DNA from: Chryseobacterium sp. c4a
GTDB lineage: Bacteria; Bacteroidota; Bacteroidia; Flavobacteriales; Weeksellaceae
Assembly (NCBI RefSeq): GCF_009900745.1
Contig: NZ_WXVU01000001.1
Location: forward strand, 62,001-126,000
Direction: 5' to 3'
Length of the DNA stretch: 64,000 nt
Shown: one piece after another, positions 7,665-16,764 of the stretch
Layout of the letters: each line of letters begins with the position of its first letter
Position numbering within the stretch: the first letter of the stretch is position 1
The notes under the pieces: generated by a model
Seen by the model: only the letters and a program-made list of their open reading frames with translations
Database searches by the model: none
What the model was told of the DNA's origin: nothing
Position numbers and translations under genes: made by a program

Positions 7665-8642
7665 TTATAAAAATCTTTTTTCATAAAAATGCCACGACGC
7701 TATTCCCACTCCGATTACGACAAACATACATACAATGCTCATGAGATAAGGGTTGTAATTGGCAAAAAGCCCAAGTGTAGCAAATACTCTGATAATAGGG
7801 AAGTGAAAGATATAAATTCCATAAGTGAAATCTCCGTATTTTCCGAAATTATTCAGGAAATTGAAAGAGTAAGCAATATACAAAACAATAATACTGATCA
7901 TGATCGGAGAGAAAAGTTTTATTTTGAAAATAAGATCAATCCAAACCGTAATGATAGCAATAATGAAGAGTATATTTTTATGTTTGATAAATTTTTCAAA
8001 ATGAAAATATAAAAGCATTCCTCCGATAAAATAACATAATGAACCAGGAAGCTGTCTTGAAAGAGCTGCCTTTCCCGTCATTTCAAAATAATTAAGATAG
8101 ACCAGAGAAAGAAAATACAGAACAATCAAGCTGATGGTTCGATATTTATTGTTTTTTCCAAACAGTAAAAACATCAGCGGAACAGCAATATAAAAACACA
8201 TTTCGATCTTGAGAGTCCATAAAGCTCCGTTTACGGCTTGGTTTCCGAATACTCCGGGAAGCCATGGAGCTTTGAAATTCATAAATAATGAATTCCAGAA
8301 AATATATTTATAAACCTGTGTATTGCTGAAATATTCGGAAAATGGTAAGGTGCTGACGAGACTGAGAAGAGTAGCACAAAGAAATACAACGAGCAGGTAA
8401 GCCGGAACAATCCTGTTAAATCTTTTTTTTGCATAACTTTTTAGGCTGGAAGACCTTTCATAGCTTCTGGCAATTAAGAAGCCACTCACAATGAAAAACG
8501 AGAAAACGGCAACTTCAACTGGGCTATGTGTTAAAAATAAAAGCTTATCAGAAGCACTTAACGCGCCCAAGTGTCCGACAAAGACAATAAAGGCGAGGAG
8601 AACACGGATGAAGTCAAAATTGTTTTTCGTTATAGATTGCAT
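7665..8642 (-). CDS. Acyltransferase family 3 membrane protein, OafA-like (325 aa)
   Basis: Polytopic protein with about ten membrane segments. The N-terminus FDFIRVLLAFIVFVGHLG carries the R-x10-H signature of acyltransferase family 3 (Arg and His on the first helix), and the SGFLIARSYER segment is typical. Members acetylate or otherwise acylate sugars on surface glycans. First gene of the minus-strand operon with the GT2; a -7 element (TATTTTTG) sits at 8658-8665 on the same strand, 16 bases before the ATG. The SGNH domain found in some relatives is absent. Confidence 0.9.
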   Translation of the reverse strand: MQSITKNNFDFIRVLLAFIVFVGHLGALSASDKLLFLTHSPVEVAVFSFFIVSGFLIARSYERSSSLKSYAKKRFNRIVPAYLLVVFLCATLLSLVSTLPFSEYFSNTQVYKYIFWNSLFMNFKAPWLPGVFGNQAVNGALWTLKIEMCFYIAVPLMFLLFGKNNKYRTISLIVLYFLSLVYLNYFEMTGKAALSRQLPGSLCYFIGGMLLYFHFEKFIKHKNILFIIAIITVWIDLIFKIKLFSPIMISIIVLYIAYSFNFLNNFGKYGDFTYGIYIFHFPIIRVFATLGLFANYNPYLMSIVCMFVVIGVGIASWHFYEKRFL

Positions 8643-8657
8643 TTTTTTTCTTTGCTA

Positions 8658-8665
8658 CAAAAATA
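8658..8665 (-). promoter_or_regulatory. -7 promoter element of the acyltransferase-GT2 operon
   Basis: TATTTTTG on the minus strand fits the flavobacterial TAnnTTTG consensus; no clear TTTG was found 17-23 bases upstream, so only the -7 part is supported. Confidence 0.4.
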
Positions 8666-8840
8666 ACTTTTTTAATAAAACAGAGCTCTTTTCAATTGTT
8701 CAATATTTGTTAAATAAAGGCAATATGGCCTCTTTCGACTTTAAAATATATATAAATAAAAGCCGATAAAATAATTTTTCACAAAAAATAGTGAAATAAA
8801 TCAAAAAAATTATAATTTTAGCGCTTGAAAAAAATAATCT

Positions 8841-9320
8841 ATGAAGAAATTAGCACTACTATTTTTTGGTTTATCATTATTGATAACTACCGGATGTAAT
8901 AACAGCAACGATATTGTTATAGATGAACCCGTTATTGGATTCTGGCAACCGTTAAAAGAGGTAGTTACTACCGTAGAGGTAGGTGAGCAGCCAATTTCAG
9001 ATGTGATTACATATACCGACTGTCAGAAGCAATCCAGATGGTGGTTCAGTACCGAAATAGCTGGAAAAAGAATGGATGTGGAAGATCCTACTACAGGAAC
9101 AGCCTGTAATATTTTACCAGATAAGAACTTTACCTATACGTATGATAAAAGTGCTAAAACCCTTCAGATGAAATATCAGGGAGTGGTAGAACCTGTAAAT
9201 ACTAAGGTGGTTACAATCGACGCAACTACACTTAATTTATCCATAAGAGTAGAAACTGAAGATCCTACGATATTTAAAACAAGAACGATCACTTTTAAAA
9301 GAGTAAGCCCTAAACCTTAA
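8841..9320 (+). CDS. Lipocalin-like lipoprotein (159 aa)
   Basis: The N-terminus MKKLALLFFGLSLLITTGCNNS is a lipoprotein signal peptide with the lipobox Cys at residue 19. The mature part starts with IGFWQPLKEV and shows alternating beta strands with conserved-looking segments around NFTYTYDKSAKTLQM and TLNLSIRVE, the plan of small Bacteroidota lipocalin-like lipoproteins. The ligand is unknown. A monocistronic unit closed by the terminator at 9342-9369. Confidence 0.75.
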   Translation: MKKLALLFFGLSLLITTGCNNSNDIVIDEPVIGFWQPLKEVVTTVEVGEQPISDVITYTDCQKQSRWWFSTEIAGKRMDVEDPTTGTACNILPDKNFTYTYDKSAKTLQMKYQGVVEPVNTKVVTIDATTLNLSIRVETEDPTIFKTRTITFKRVSPKP

Positions 9321-9341
9321 TTGGGTAATTCAAGATATAAT

Positions 9342-9369
9342 AAAGGTCTCATCTTCGGGTGAGACCTTT
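9342..9369 (+). terminator. Intrinsic terminator with UUCG tetraloop
   Basis: Arms 9342-9353 and 9358-9369 form a 12-bp stem with one G-U pair closed by C(TTCG)G. T-rich sequence follows. It ends the lipoprotein gene. Confidence 0.85.
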
Positions 9370-9428
9370 CTATTTAAATGAGAATGACAATTCATCATAA
9401 ATTAAATTTCTATTTCCTTTAAAATCAT

Positions 9429-9436
9429 TATTTTTG
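9429..9436 (+). promoter_or_regulatory. -7 promoter element upstream of leuS
   Basis: TATTTTTG matches TAnnTTTG and lies 64 bases before the GTG start of leuS. The -33 half is not clear. Confidence 0.4.
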
Positions 9437-9500
9437 TGAATCTTGTTTAAAAGAAAAACAATCCAATATTTAAAGTCTAACATATAAACATCCATATAAA

Positions 9501-12314
9501 GTGTTTTACGATCATCAGCAGATAGAAAAAAAGTGGCAGAAATACTGGGAGGAAAATCAAACCTATAAAACCTCCAACAATACCGATAAACCTAAATTTT
9601 ATGTACTCGATATGTTTCCGTACCCATCCGGAGCCGGACTTCACGTAGGACACCCACTGGGATATATTGCGTCAGATATCTATGCGAGATATAAAAGACA
9701 TCAAGGGTTTAACGTTCTCCACCCGGTTGGATATGACAGCTTCGGGCTTCCTGCTGAACAATATGCAATTCAGACAGGGCAGCATCCTGCTATTACTACG
9801 GAACAAAATATCAACAGATACGAAGAGCAGCTAAGAAAAATCGGATTCTCATTCGACTGGAGCAGAGAAGTAAGAACTTCCGATGCTTCTTATTATAAAT
9901 GGACACAATGGATCTTTATCCAGTTGTACCACTCTTGGTATAATAAAGATACCAACAAGGCAGAAGCTATTGATACTTTAATCAAACACTTTGAAGAAAA
10001 GGGAACAGAAGGATTAAATGCCAATCAGAACGATGAATTGAACTTCACTGCTGAAGAATGGGCAAGTGCTTCTGATTTAGATAAAGAAGATATCTTACTA
10101 AACTATCGTCTTGCTTACAGAGCAGAGACTACCGTAAACTGGTGTCCTGCATTAGGAACCGTTTTAGCAAATGATGAGATAAAAGACGGAAAATCTGAAA
10201 GAGGAGGTTTCCCTGTATTCCAAAAGAAAATGATGCAGTGGAGCATGAGAATCTCTGCATATTCTGAAAGATTATTACAAGGTCTTACCACATTAGACTG
10301 GCCACAACCGTTGAAAGACTCTCAGGAATACTGGATCGGAAAATCTCAGGGAGCACAAGTGAAGTTCCAGGTAGAAGGGCACGATGAGTTCGTTGAGGTA
10401 TTTACCACAAGACCTGATACTATTTTTGGGGCAACCTTTATGGTACTGGCTCCGGAAAACCCATTAGTGGATACTATTACTACAGAAGCTCAAAAAGTGG
10501 AAGTAGATACTTATATAGAAGAAACTTCTAAGAAAACAGAAAGAGACAGAATGTCTGACGTGAAAAACGTGAGTGGAGCTTTCACTGGAAGTTATGCAAT
10601 CAATCCGTTCAGCGGAGAAAAAATGCCAATCTATATTTCAGACTATGTATTGATGGGATATGGAACAGGAGCTGTAATGGCTGTACCGGCGCATGATGAA
10701 CGTGATCATAGATTTGCAAAGAAATTTAATTTAGAAATTAAAAAAGTAGTTGAAACAGAAGAAGACGTTCAGGAAAACTCTTTTGACTCTAAAGACTCTG
10801 TGTGTGTAAACTCGGATTTCTTAAACGGGCTACATTATAATGATGCTAAATCAAAAATAATTGCTGAAATTGAAACGAAAGGAATCGGTCATGGAACTAC
10901 GAATTATAGACAGCGTGATGCGATTTTCTCAAGACAACGTTATTGGGGAGAACCAGTTCCTATATATTATAAGGATGGAATGCCATACACGTTACCAGTT
11001 TCTGCTTTACCATTAGAACTTCCTGAAGTTGAAAAATACTTGCCAACAGAAGATGGAGATCCGCCACTAGGAAATGCAAAAACATTTGCGTGGGATGAGG
11101 TGAACCAGAAAGTGGTTGATACAGATTTAATTGATGACCAAACGATATTCCCATTAGAATTATCTACAATGCCGGGTTGGGCTGGAAGCTCATGGTATTT
11201 CCTTAGATATATGGATCCACAAAATGATGGAGAATTCAGTGCAAAGAATCTTTCAGATTATTGGGGACAAGTAGACTTATATATAGGAGGTAGCGAGCAC
11301 GCAACCGGTCACTTATTATATTCTCGTTTCTGGAACATGTTCCTAAAAGACAGAGGGTATATCAATCACGATGAACCTTTCCAAAAATTAATCAACCAGG
11401 GAATGATCCTTGGGATGAGTGCATTTGTATACAGAATTGATGGTACTAATCAATATGTATCTAAAAACTTAGCCAGCGAATACCAGACTCAACAGATTCA
11501 CGTTGATGTATCTTTATTAAAAGGAACATCTGATGAATTAGATACTGAAGCATTCAAAGCATGGAGACCTGATTATGCAGAAGCAGAATTTATTTTAGAA
11601 GATGGAAAATACATCACAGATCGTGAAGTAGAAAAAATGTCTAAGTCTAAATACAATGTAGTAAATCCTGATGATATCTGTGAAGAATACGGAGCAGACG
11701 GATTAAGATTGTATGAAATGTTCTTAGGGCCATTGGAGCAATCTAAGCCTTGGAATACACAAGGGCTAAGCGGAGTGTATGGTTTCCTTAAAAAATTCTG
11801 GAACCTTTATTTTAATGGTGATGTATTTGAAGTTTCTGATGAAGAACCTACAAAAGCAGAATATAAAGTTTTACATACCTTAATAAAGAAGGTTGTTTAT
11901 GACATTGAAAACTTCTCTTTCAATACCTCAGTGTCATCATTTATGATTGCTGTAAATGAACTTCAGAAATTAAAATGTAACAAGCGCAATATTTTAGAAC
12001 CGTTAGCCGTTATCATTTCTCCGTATGCTCCTCACATCTGTGAAGAATTGTGGAGTTTATTGGGACACGATGCATCTATTGAATTCGAGGCGTTTCCTAC
12101 ATTAAATGAGGATTATCTAATCGAGGATGAAATTGAGTATCCGGTAAGCGTAAATGGTAAAATGAAGTTCAAAATTTCTCTTTCAGCTCAATTATCTGCT
12201 AAGGAGGTAGAAGATTTGGTGATTTCAAATGAGAAAATGCAACAGATTTTGGAGGGCAAAACCCCTAAAAAAATCATTGTAGTCCCTCACCGTATTGTGA
12301 ATATCGTAATTTAA
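9501..12314 (+). CDS. leuS: Leucyl-tRNA synthetase
   Basis: Charges tRNA-Leu. The class I HIGH motif is present as GLHVGHPLGY (about residue 42) and the KMSKS motif as EKMSKSKYN (about residue 713). The CP1 editing domain is intact (TTRPDTIFGATF and the conserved MAVPAHDERD near residue 398). There is a Bacteroidota-type insert before the NWCPALGTVLAND segment and another before KMSKS. The C-terminal tRNA-binding domain ends the protein at 937 residues. The start is GTG at 9501; the sequence FYDHQQIEKKWQKYW follows directly and aligns with family N-termini, so no upstream start is needed. Confidence 0.96.
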   Translation: MFYDHQQIEKKWQKYWEENQTYKTSNNTDKPKFYVLDMFPYPSGAGLHVGHPLGYIASDIYARYKRHQGFNVLHPVGYDSFGLPAEQYAIQTGQHPAITTEQNINRYEEQLRKIGFSFDWSREVRTSDASYYKWTQWIFIQLYHSWYNKDTNKAEAIDTLIKHFEEKGTEGLNANQNDELNFTAEEWASASDLDKEDILLNYRLAYRAETTVNWCPALGTVLANDEIKDGKSERGGFPVFQKKMMQWSMRISAYSERLLQGLTTLDWPQPLKDSQEYWIGKSQGAQVKFQVEGHDEFVEVFTTRPDTIFGATFMVLAPENPLVDTITTEAQKVEVDTYIEETSKKTERDRMSDVKNVSGAFTGSYAINPFSGEKMPIYISDYVLMGYGTGAVMAVPAHDERDHRFAKKFNLEIKKVVETEEDVQENSFDSKDSVCVNSDFLNGLHYNDAKSKIIAEIETKGIGHGTTNYRQRDAIFSRQRYWGEPVPIYYKDGMPYTLPVSALPLELPEVEKYLPTEDGDPPLGNAKTFAWDEVNQKVVDTDLIDDQTIFPLELSTMPGWAGSSWYFLRYMDPQNDGEFSAKNLSDYWGQVDLYIGGSEHATGHLLYSRFWNMFLKDRGYINHDEPFQKLINQGMILGMSAFVYRIDGTNQYVSKNLASEYQTQQIHVDVSLLKGTSDELDTEAFKAWRPDYAEAEFILEDGKYITDREVEKMSKSKYNVVNPDDICEEYGADGLRLYEMFLGPLEQSKPWNTQGLSGVYGFLKKFWNLYFNGDVFEVSDEEPTKAEYKVLHTLIKKVVYDIENFSFNTSVSSFMIAVNELQKLKCNKRNILEPLAVIISPYAPHICEELWSLLGHDASIEFEAFPTLNEDYLIEDEIEYPVSVNGKMKFKISLSAQLSAKEVEDLVISNEKMQQILEGKTPKKIIVVPHRIVNIVI

Positions 12315-12496
12315 AAAAAAATTAACATTGGGAAATTAAAAAAAATGGAGTCCTTATTTTTTAGATTTTTTAACTCAAATGTTAAATTTGAGGAAAATAA
12401 ATAAAATAATTGCGAATAATTATAATATCAAAATCGTATTAAATTTTCTTTATTAAAAAATATCAAAATGTTTAATTAAGACTCTTGCATTTTAAT

Positions 12497-12504
12497 TAAT
12501 TTTG
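12497..12504 (+). promoter_or_regulatory. -7 promoter element of the exbB-exbD-tonB operon
   Basis: TAATTTTG matches TAnnTTTG, 50 bases before the exbB ATG in a very AT-rich gap. No well-spaced TTTG was seen. Confidence 0.4.
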
Positions 12505-12554
12505 CCTTTAATTTACACCCTGTAAAATTTTAAAACAATATAATTTAGTTAAAT

Positions 12555-13418
12555 ATGGAAATGAATGTTTCAAAAAATGATGAGCAAGTAGTTGCTAGAA
12601 AAGCGGGAGGTTTAAATCCAGCTGTTATTATTCCTATTTTATTAGTAATAGGGATTTGTATTTGGTTATTCGTTTTAGGTAACCCAGGTAATTTTAAAGC
12701 TGATCCAAGATTAGCAGGTGCATCAGTAGCGTTTTCTGATGTTGAAGGTAAGGAGATGCATCCAGAAGGGTTTTTAGGGATGATCTACATGGGAGGTATT
12801 ATTGTACCATTACTTGTAACATTCATGATTACTGTTATTGTTTTCTCATTTGAAAGATACTTTGTATTAAGCAAAGCTTCAGGTTCAGGTAACGTAGATA
12901 ACTTTGTAGTAAAAGTAAGAAGCTTACTAAACGGAAACAAAATTGACGAAGCTTTAGAAGAGTGCGACAGACAGCAAGGTTCTGTAGGGAACGTTGTAAA
13001 AGAAGGTCTTACTACTTACAAGGCTCTTGCTCACGATACTACTTTAAATAAAGAGCAGAAAATGGTAGCGCTTAACAAAGCTATCGAAGAAGCTACAACT
13101 CTTGAGATGCCAATGCTTGAGAAAAATATGATGATCCTTTCTACTTTAGGTACTGTTGCAACGTTAGTAGCACTACTAGGAACAGTAATCGGGATGATTA
13201 GAGCATTCTTCGCGTTAGGTGCTGGAGGAGGTACTCCAGATGCAGCAGCTCTATCAATCGGTATTTCTGAAGCCTTGATCAACACGGCGTTAGGTATTGG
13301 TACTTCTGCAGTAGCGATTATTCTTTATAACTTCTTTACTTCTAAAATTGACGGATTAACTTATAAGATCGACGAGATCGCTATGAGCATCCAACAGTCT
13401 TTTGCTGAATTCCACTAA
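12555..13418 (+). CDS. exbB: MotA/TolQ/ExbB proton channel family protein
   Basis: Inner-membrane subunit of the TonB-energising motor that uses the proton motive force. Three membrane regions are visible: residues 22-42, a second around 80-105 (VPLLVTFMITVIVFSFERYF) and the paired C-terminal helices about 195-265 holding the family core (LLGTVIGMIRAF ... LINTALGIGTSAVAIILYNFF). A periplasmic stretch of about 40 residues after the first helix is typical of Bacteroidota forms. First gene of a run exbB-exbD-exbD-tonB with gaps of 56, 10 and 27 bases. Confidence 0.92.
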   Translation: MEMNVSKNDEQVVARKAGGLNPAVIIPILLVIGICIWLFVLGNPGNFKADPRLAGASVAFSDVEGKEMHPEGFLGMIYMGGIIVPLLVTFMITVIVFSFERYFVLSKASGSGNVDNFVVKVRSLLNGNKIDEALEECDRQQGSVGNVVKEGLTTYKALAHDTTLNKEQKMVALNKAIEEATTLEMPMLEKNMMILSTLGTVATLVALLGTVIGMIRAFFALGAGGGTPDAAALSIGISEALINTALGIGTSAVAIILYNFFTSKIDGLTYKIDEIAMSIQQSFAEFH

Positions 13419-13474
13419 GATGGAACTGTGTTTTGCACAATAAAAGAAGTTTAAAAAATAATTTATAAAAAATA

Positions 13475-14083
13475 ATGGCGAGAATTAAACCAAAAAGACA
13501 TGGAGTAGTTACGGACATGACCGCGATGTGCGACGTTACGTTCCTATTACTTACGTTCTTTATTATGACCACGCAGTTTAAAAAACCTGATGTGGAGCAG
13601 ATCAAACCGCCATCTTCAATTTCGGAAAAATTACTTCCTGATGCTAGTTTAATGACGATCAACGCTACACCGGACGGAAAATTTTATTTCCAGCCAGTAG
13701 AGAATGCATCAGAAAGACTTGCTCTTTTAGATAAAATGGGTCAGAAGTATGGCGTTACTTTTGATAATAATCAAAAAGCAGCTTTCCAGAAAGTTCAGGC
13801 TATTGGAGTTCCAATGAACCAATTAAAAGGGTATTTGGATTTGCCTGAAGATGAGCAGAAAAATTACAAGAGTCCTACAGGGATTCCTATGGATAGTACA
13901 AATAAGCAATTAATTGACTGGGTAAAAGAAAGTTTAAGCGTTAACCCTGACTACAAGTTAGCCATCAAAGGTGACGTTACAACAAAATATCCTAAAGTTA
14001 AAAGCCTATTTGAGGGTTTAAGAGATATCGATTTTCTTAAATTTTGGTTGATTACATCACAAGAAGGTAAACCTAATGAATAA
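13475..14083 (+). CDS. exbD: ExbD/TolR family biopolymer transport protein (first copy, 202 aa)
   Basis: Short cytoplasmic tail, one membrane helix with the conserved proton-relay Asp (DMTAMCDVTFLLLTFFIM) and a periplasmic domain. The periplasmic domain carries an extra segment (about residues 85-150) compared with enterobacterial ExbD. It partners ExbB in the proton channel. Having two consecutive, non-identical ExbD proteins is usual in Bacteroidota. Confidence 0.9.
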   Translation: MARIKPKRHGVVTDMTAMCDVTFLLLTFFIMTTQFKKPDVEQIKPPSSISEKLLPDASLMTINATPDGKFYFQPVENASERLALLDKMGQKYGVTFDNNQKAAFQKVQAIGVPMNQLKGYLDLPEDEQKNYKSPTGIPMDSTNKQLIDWVKESLSVNPDYKLAIKGDVTTKYPKVKSLFEGLRDIDFLKFWLITSQEGKPNE

Positions 14084-14093
14084 TTAAGAAGAA

Positions 14094-14660
14094 ATGGCAG
14101 AAGTACAAGTACAGGATAAGAGTGCCAAGGGTGGCAAGGTTCGATCCAAGAAAAACAACCCCAGAGTCGATATGACTCCGATGGTTGACCTTAATTTCTT
14201 ACTATTGATGTTCTTTATGTTTACGTCAACTTTTAGTAAACCGAATGTGATGGATTTGGGTCTTCCGGCTAAACCGAAAGATGATAAACAAAAACCACCT
14301 CCAACAGAAATTAAACTTTCGAATTCAATTTCTATATTACTAGGAAAAGATAATAAAGTATTTTGGCACCAGCAGGATCAAACTTCCTTGAATGACCAAA
14401 CTCTTATGGAAACTAGTTTTGACAGAGAAGGAATTAGAAAAGTAATTGAGCAGGCAAAATCTAGAGCTGCAGATCCTACCAAATTTACGGTGATCATTAA
14501 GCCAACTGACGATGCTGTATATAAGAACTTTGTTGATATTCTTGATGAAATGGCAATTACCAAAAGTGAGCAGTACGGTGTTACTGATATCAAATCTTGG
14601 GAAAAAGCTGTTTATGAGAAGAAAGTAGGTGGTGCAGCAGCACCGGCTGCTACAAAGTAA
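14094..14660 (+). CDS. exbD: ExbD/TolR family biopolymer transport protein (second copy, 188 aa)
   Basis: Basic N-terminal tail, then NPRVDMTPMVDLNFLLLMFFMFTSTF with the membrane Asp, then a periplasmic domain ending in an Ala/Pro-rich tail. It begins 10 bases after the first exbD. The two copies are only loosely similar outside the membrane helix, so they probably form a heteromeric stator with ExbB rather than being a recent duplication. Confidence 0.9.
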   Translation: MAEVQVQDKSAKGGKVRSKKNNPRVDMTPMVDLNFLLLMFFMFTSTFSKPNVMDLGLPAKPKDDKQKPPPTEIKLSNSISILLGKDNKVFWHQQDQTSLNDQTLMETSFDREGIRKVIEQAKSRAADPTKFTVIIKPTDDAVYKNFVDILDEMAITKSEQYGVTDIKSWEKAVYEKKVGGAAAPAATK

Positions 14661-14687
14661 TTTAACCATAAAATTGTTATTTTATCT

Positions 14688-15530
14688 ATGGCAGATGAAA
14701 ATGTATACAATCAAAATCTTACTTTAGACGAGATTGTATTTGAAAATAGAAACAAGGAATATGGTGCCTATGATCTTAGACATCAGTATCCTAGACTTCT
14801 GACAAAATCTTTTATTGTCGGAACATCTATATTCCTTTTGGTAGCTTTGTCTCCGTTCATCTATCTTACAATTAAGAATCTTACAGCTCCGCCTAAGACA
14901 GAAGTTAAGGCAGATCTTTTGAATATTGAGGAAGATGATCCGATTATTGAGCAGCCTAAAGAAGAAGAACCACCTCCACCACCTCCACCTCCAAAAGAGG
15001 AACCAAAAATTGAGGTGATCCAGAACGTGGTTCCTGAGCCTGTAAAAGCTCCGAAAATTGAAACTCCACCTCCGCCAATTTCTAAGCAGTTGGAAACTAC
15101 AACTGGTTTGCAAAATCAGGAGGGAGTAAAAGCTCCGGCTTATACACCACCACCGCCACCACCATCTACAGGAAACAAAACTGCTACTGTAGAAGTGAAA
15201 GCGAACAACCCTAACGAAATCTACAAAGATGTAGACCAATCTGCAGAATATCCTGGAGGTATGGGTGCATTAAGAAAATTCTTAGGAGAAAACTTCGATA
15301 CTTCATTAATGGAAGGAGGTGAAGGTACCCTTAAAGCTAAGCTTAAGTTCGTTGTAGAAAGAGACGGAACTGTTTCTGCAGTTACTATTGAAGAGAAATC
15401 TCCAAATAGCGACTTCAACAATGAAGCAATTCGTGTAGTTAAGAAACTTAAAAAGTGGACTCCTGCTAAAAGAAATGGAGAAAGCGTTAGATCTTACTAT
15501 AGCGTACCATTTACTATGAACTTTGAATAA
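14688..15530 (+). CDS. tonB: Energy transducer TonB (280 aa)
   Basis: Spans the periplasm to energise TonB-dependent outer-membrane receptors. The cytoplasmic N-terminus contains LDEIVFENRNKEYGAYDLR, common in Bacteroidota TonB; one membrane helix lies at about 45-65; then comes a Pro/Glu-rich spacer with runs of eight and six prolines; then a C-terminal TonB domain (AEYPGGMGALRKFLGENF ... VVKKLKKWTPAKRNGESVRSYYSVPFTMNF). It closes the motor genes and is followed by a terminator at 15558-15585. Confidence 0.94.
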   Translation: MADENVYNQNLTLDEIVFENRNKEYGAYDLRHQYPRLLTKSFIVGTSIFLLVALSPFIYLTIKNLTAPPKTEVKADLLNIEEDDPIIEQPKEEEPPPPPPPPKEEPKIEVIQNVVPEPVKAPKIETPPPPISKQLETTTGLQNQEGVKAPAYTPPPPPPSTGNKTATVEVKANNPNEIYKDVDQSAEYPGGMGALRKFLGENFDTSLMEGGEGTLKAKLKFVVERDGTVSAVTIEEKSPNSDFNNEAIRVVKKLKKWTPAKRNGESVRSYYSVPFTMNFE

Positions 15531-15557
15531 TTAGACTTATTTATTCAAAATATAAAT

Positions 15558-15585
15558 AAAAAGAGAGGCTTATGCTTCTCTTTTT
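15558..15585 (+). terminator. Intrinsic terminator after tonB
   Basis: Stem AAAAAGAGAGGC with GCTTCTCTTTTT (one G-U) and a TTAT loop, followed by a long T-rich tract. Confidence 0.8.
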
Positions 15586-15607
15586 ATTTTTTTTGTATTT
15601 TTGTTAC

Positions 15608-15805
15608 ATGATGTTCAAGTGGTTATCCCTAGTAGCGGGATTGTTTTATATCGTATTAGGAATTGTAGTAATGGTCTACAGATTCTTCTTTACTATTTTA
15701 GACCCTATTGTAGCGTATGCTTTAGGTGGGGTATTTGCTCTTTATGGGATATTTAGGATCTATAGAGCTGTTTCAGAAATCAAAAAAAACCGAAATGAAG
15801 AATAG
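15608..15805 (+). CDS. Small membrane protein (65 aa)
   Basis: Two hydrophobic segments (about residues 4-24 and 31-50) and a basic tail (RAVSEIKKNRNEE). The chosen ATG at 15608 is the first of two adjacent ATGs; a longer frame upstream would run into the tonB terminator. TATTTTTG at 15596-15603 could be its -7 element, giving a nearly leaderless message. The last 11 bases overlap the start of the PstS-like lipoprotein, so the two are probably coupled. Function unknown. Confidence 0.7.
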   Translation: MMFKWLSLVAGLFYIVLGIVVMVYRFFFTILDPIVAYALGGVFALYGIFRIYRAVSEIKKNRNEE

Positions 15806-16673
15806 TTTTTTTAAAACTGCAGCGGTTGTTGCTTTAAGCTTGATGATTGCTGGCTGCAAAAAAAAAGACGATAATGCTCCTTCTTATAATAAAGGTAATC
15901 TAACAATTTTTACGGACGATTCTTTTCAAAGTGTTACAGAAGCATTGGCTGAGGGGTATATGATCAGCTATCCTGAAACAAAGATTAACGTCGAAACAAA
16001 AAAAGAAGATTTAGGTTTTATTGACTTATTAAATGATAAGGCAAAGATTATTGTAATGTCCCGAAGCCTTAATGCAGAAGAGATCAAAACTTACGAAGAA
16101 AGAACTCAGTTAAAATTTACTCCTGCAAAATTTGCAGCAGATGCTGTAGTTTTTGTGGTTCCAAAAGATTCTCCAAAAGAAAGTATCTCTATGGATGAGA
16201 TCAGTAACGGGATGCTTTCAGAAAATAAAGATTTTATTTTTGACGGAACAAACTCCAGTAATCTAAATTTTGTAGCTGAAAAATTAAAAAAACAGCCTAA
16301 AGACCTTAAATTTTCCATTATTCCGGGAAATCAAAAGGTTATTGAAGAATTGGGAAAATATCCGAATAAAATAGGCGTTATAGGACTTAATACATTTAGC
16401 CGCCCTTATGATAAAACTTCTGAGCAATTGAGAAATATGGTGAAAGTTCTTCCGGTGGTTAATAACGGAAAAACATACAATGCCGATTCTGAAGGACTTC
16501 GTTCTATGGATTATCCATTTACAAGAGTTCTTTATTTCCTGGCTAATGAAGGTGGATTCAATATTGCAAGTGGATTTATAAGATTTTCATGTACCCATTT
16601 GGGACAAAAAATTGTTCAAAAAGAAGGTTTACAGCCTTATAACCTGTACAAAAGAGAGGTGCAGATGCGTTAA
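15795..16673 (+). CDS. PstS-like phosphate-type substrate-binding lipoprotein (292 aa)
   Basis: Start chosen at 15795 because MKNSFFKTAAVVALSLMIAGCKKK is a proper lipoprotein signal with Cys21; it overlaps the preceding gene by 11 bases. The mature part is a periplasmic binding protein of the PstS type (LTIFTDDSFQSVTEALAEGY ... IIVMSRSLNAEE ... DAVVFVVPKDSP ... IFDGTNSSN). No pstA, pstB or pstC gene is near. It sits between a TonB system and a TPR protein, a layout seen in other flavobacteria, so it may serve TonB-linked uptake or sensing rather than a classical ABC importer. That role is inference. Confidence 0.82.
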   Translation: MKNSFFKTAAVVALSLMIAGCKKKDDNAPSYNKGNLTIFTDDSFQSVTEALAEGYMISYPETKINVETKKEDLGFIDLLNDKAKIIVMSRSLNAEEIKTYEERTQLKFTPAKFAADAVVFVVPKDSPKESISMDEISNGMLSENKDFIFDGTNSSNLNFVAEKLKKQPKDLKFSIIPGNQKVIEELGKYPNKIGVIGLNTFSRPYDKTSEQLRNMVKVLPVVNNGKTYNADSEGLRSMDYPFTRVLYFLANEGGFNIASGFIRFSCTHLGQKIVQKEGLQPYNLYKREVQMR

Positions 16674-16764
16674 AAAATATAATTTCACAATTTACCTCAA
16701 ACAAATAAAGTGTTTTGGTCTGAAAATTGTGTAGAATATAACTCAATTGATTAGAAAATATAAA

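Noticed and set aside
14724..15239. 171-codon minus-strand ORF inside tonB
   Set aside because: Trp/Arg-rich translation arises from the antisense of the Pro-rich spacer; no start signals.
15795..16673. Part of a pst phosphate ABC operon
   Set aside because: No permease or ATPase gene is adjacent; only the binding protein is present.
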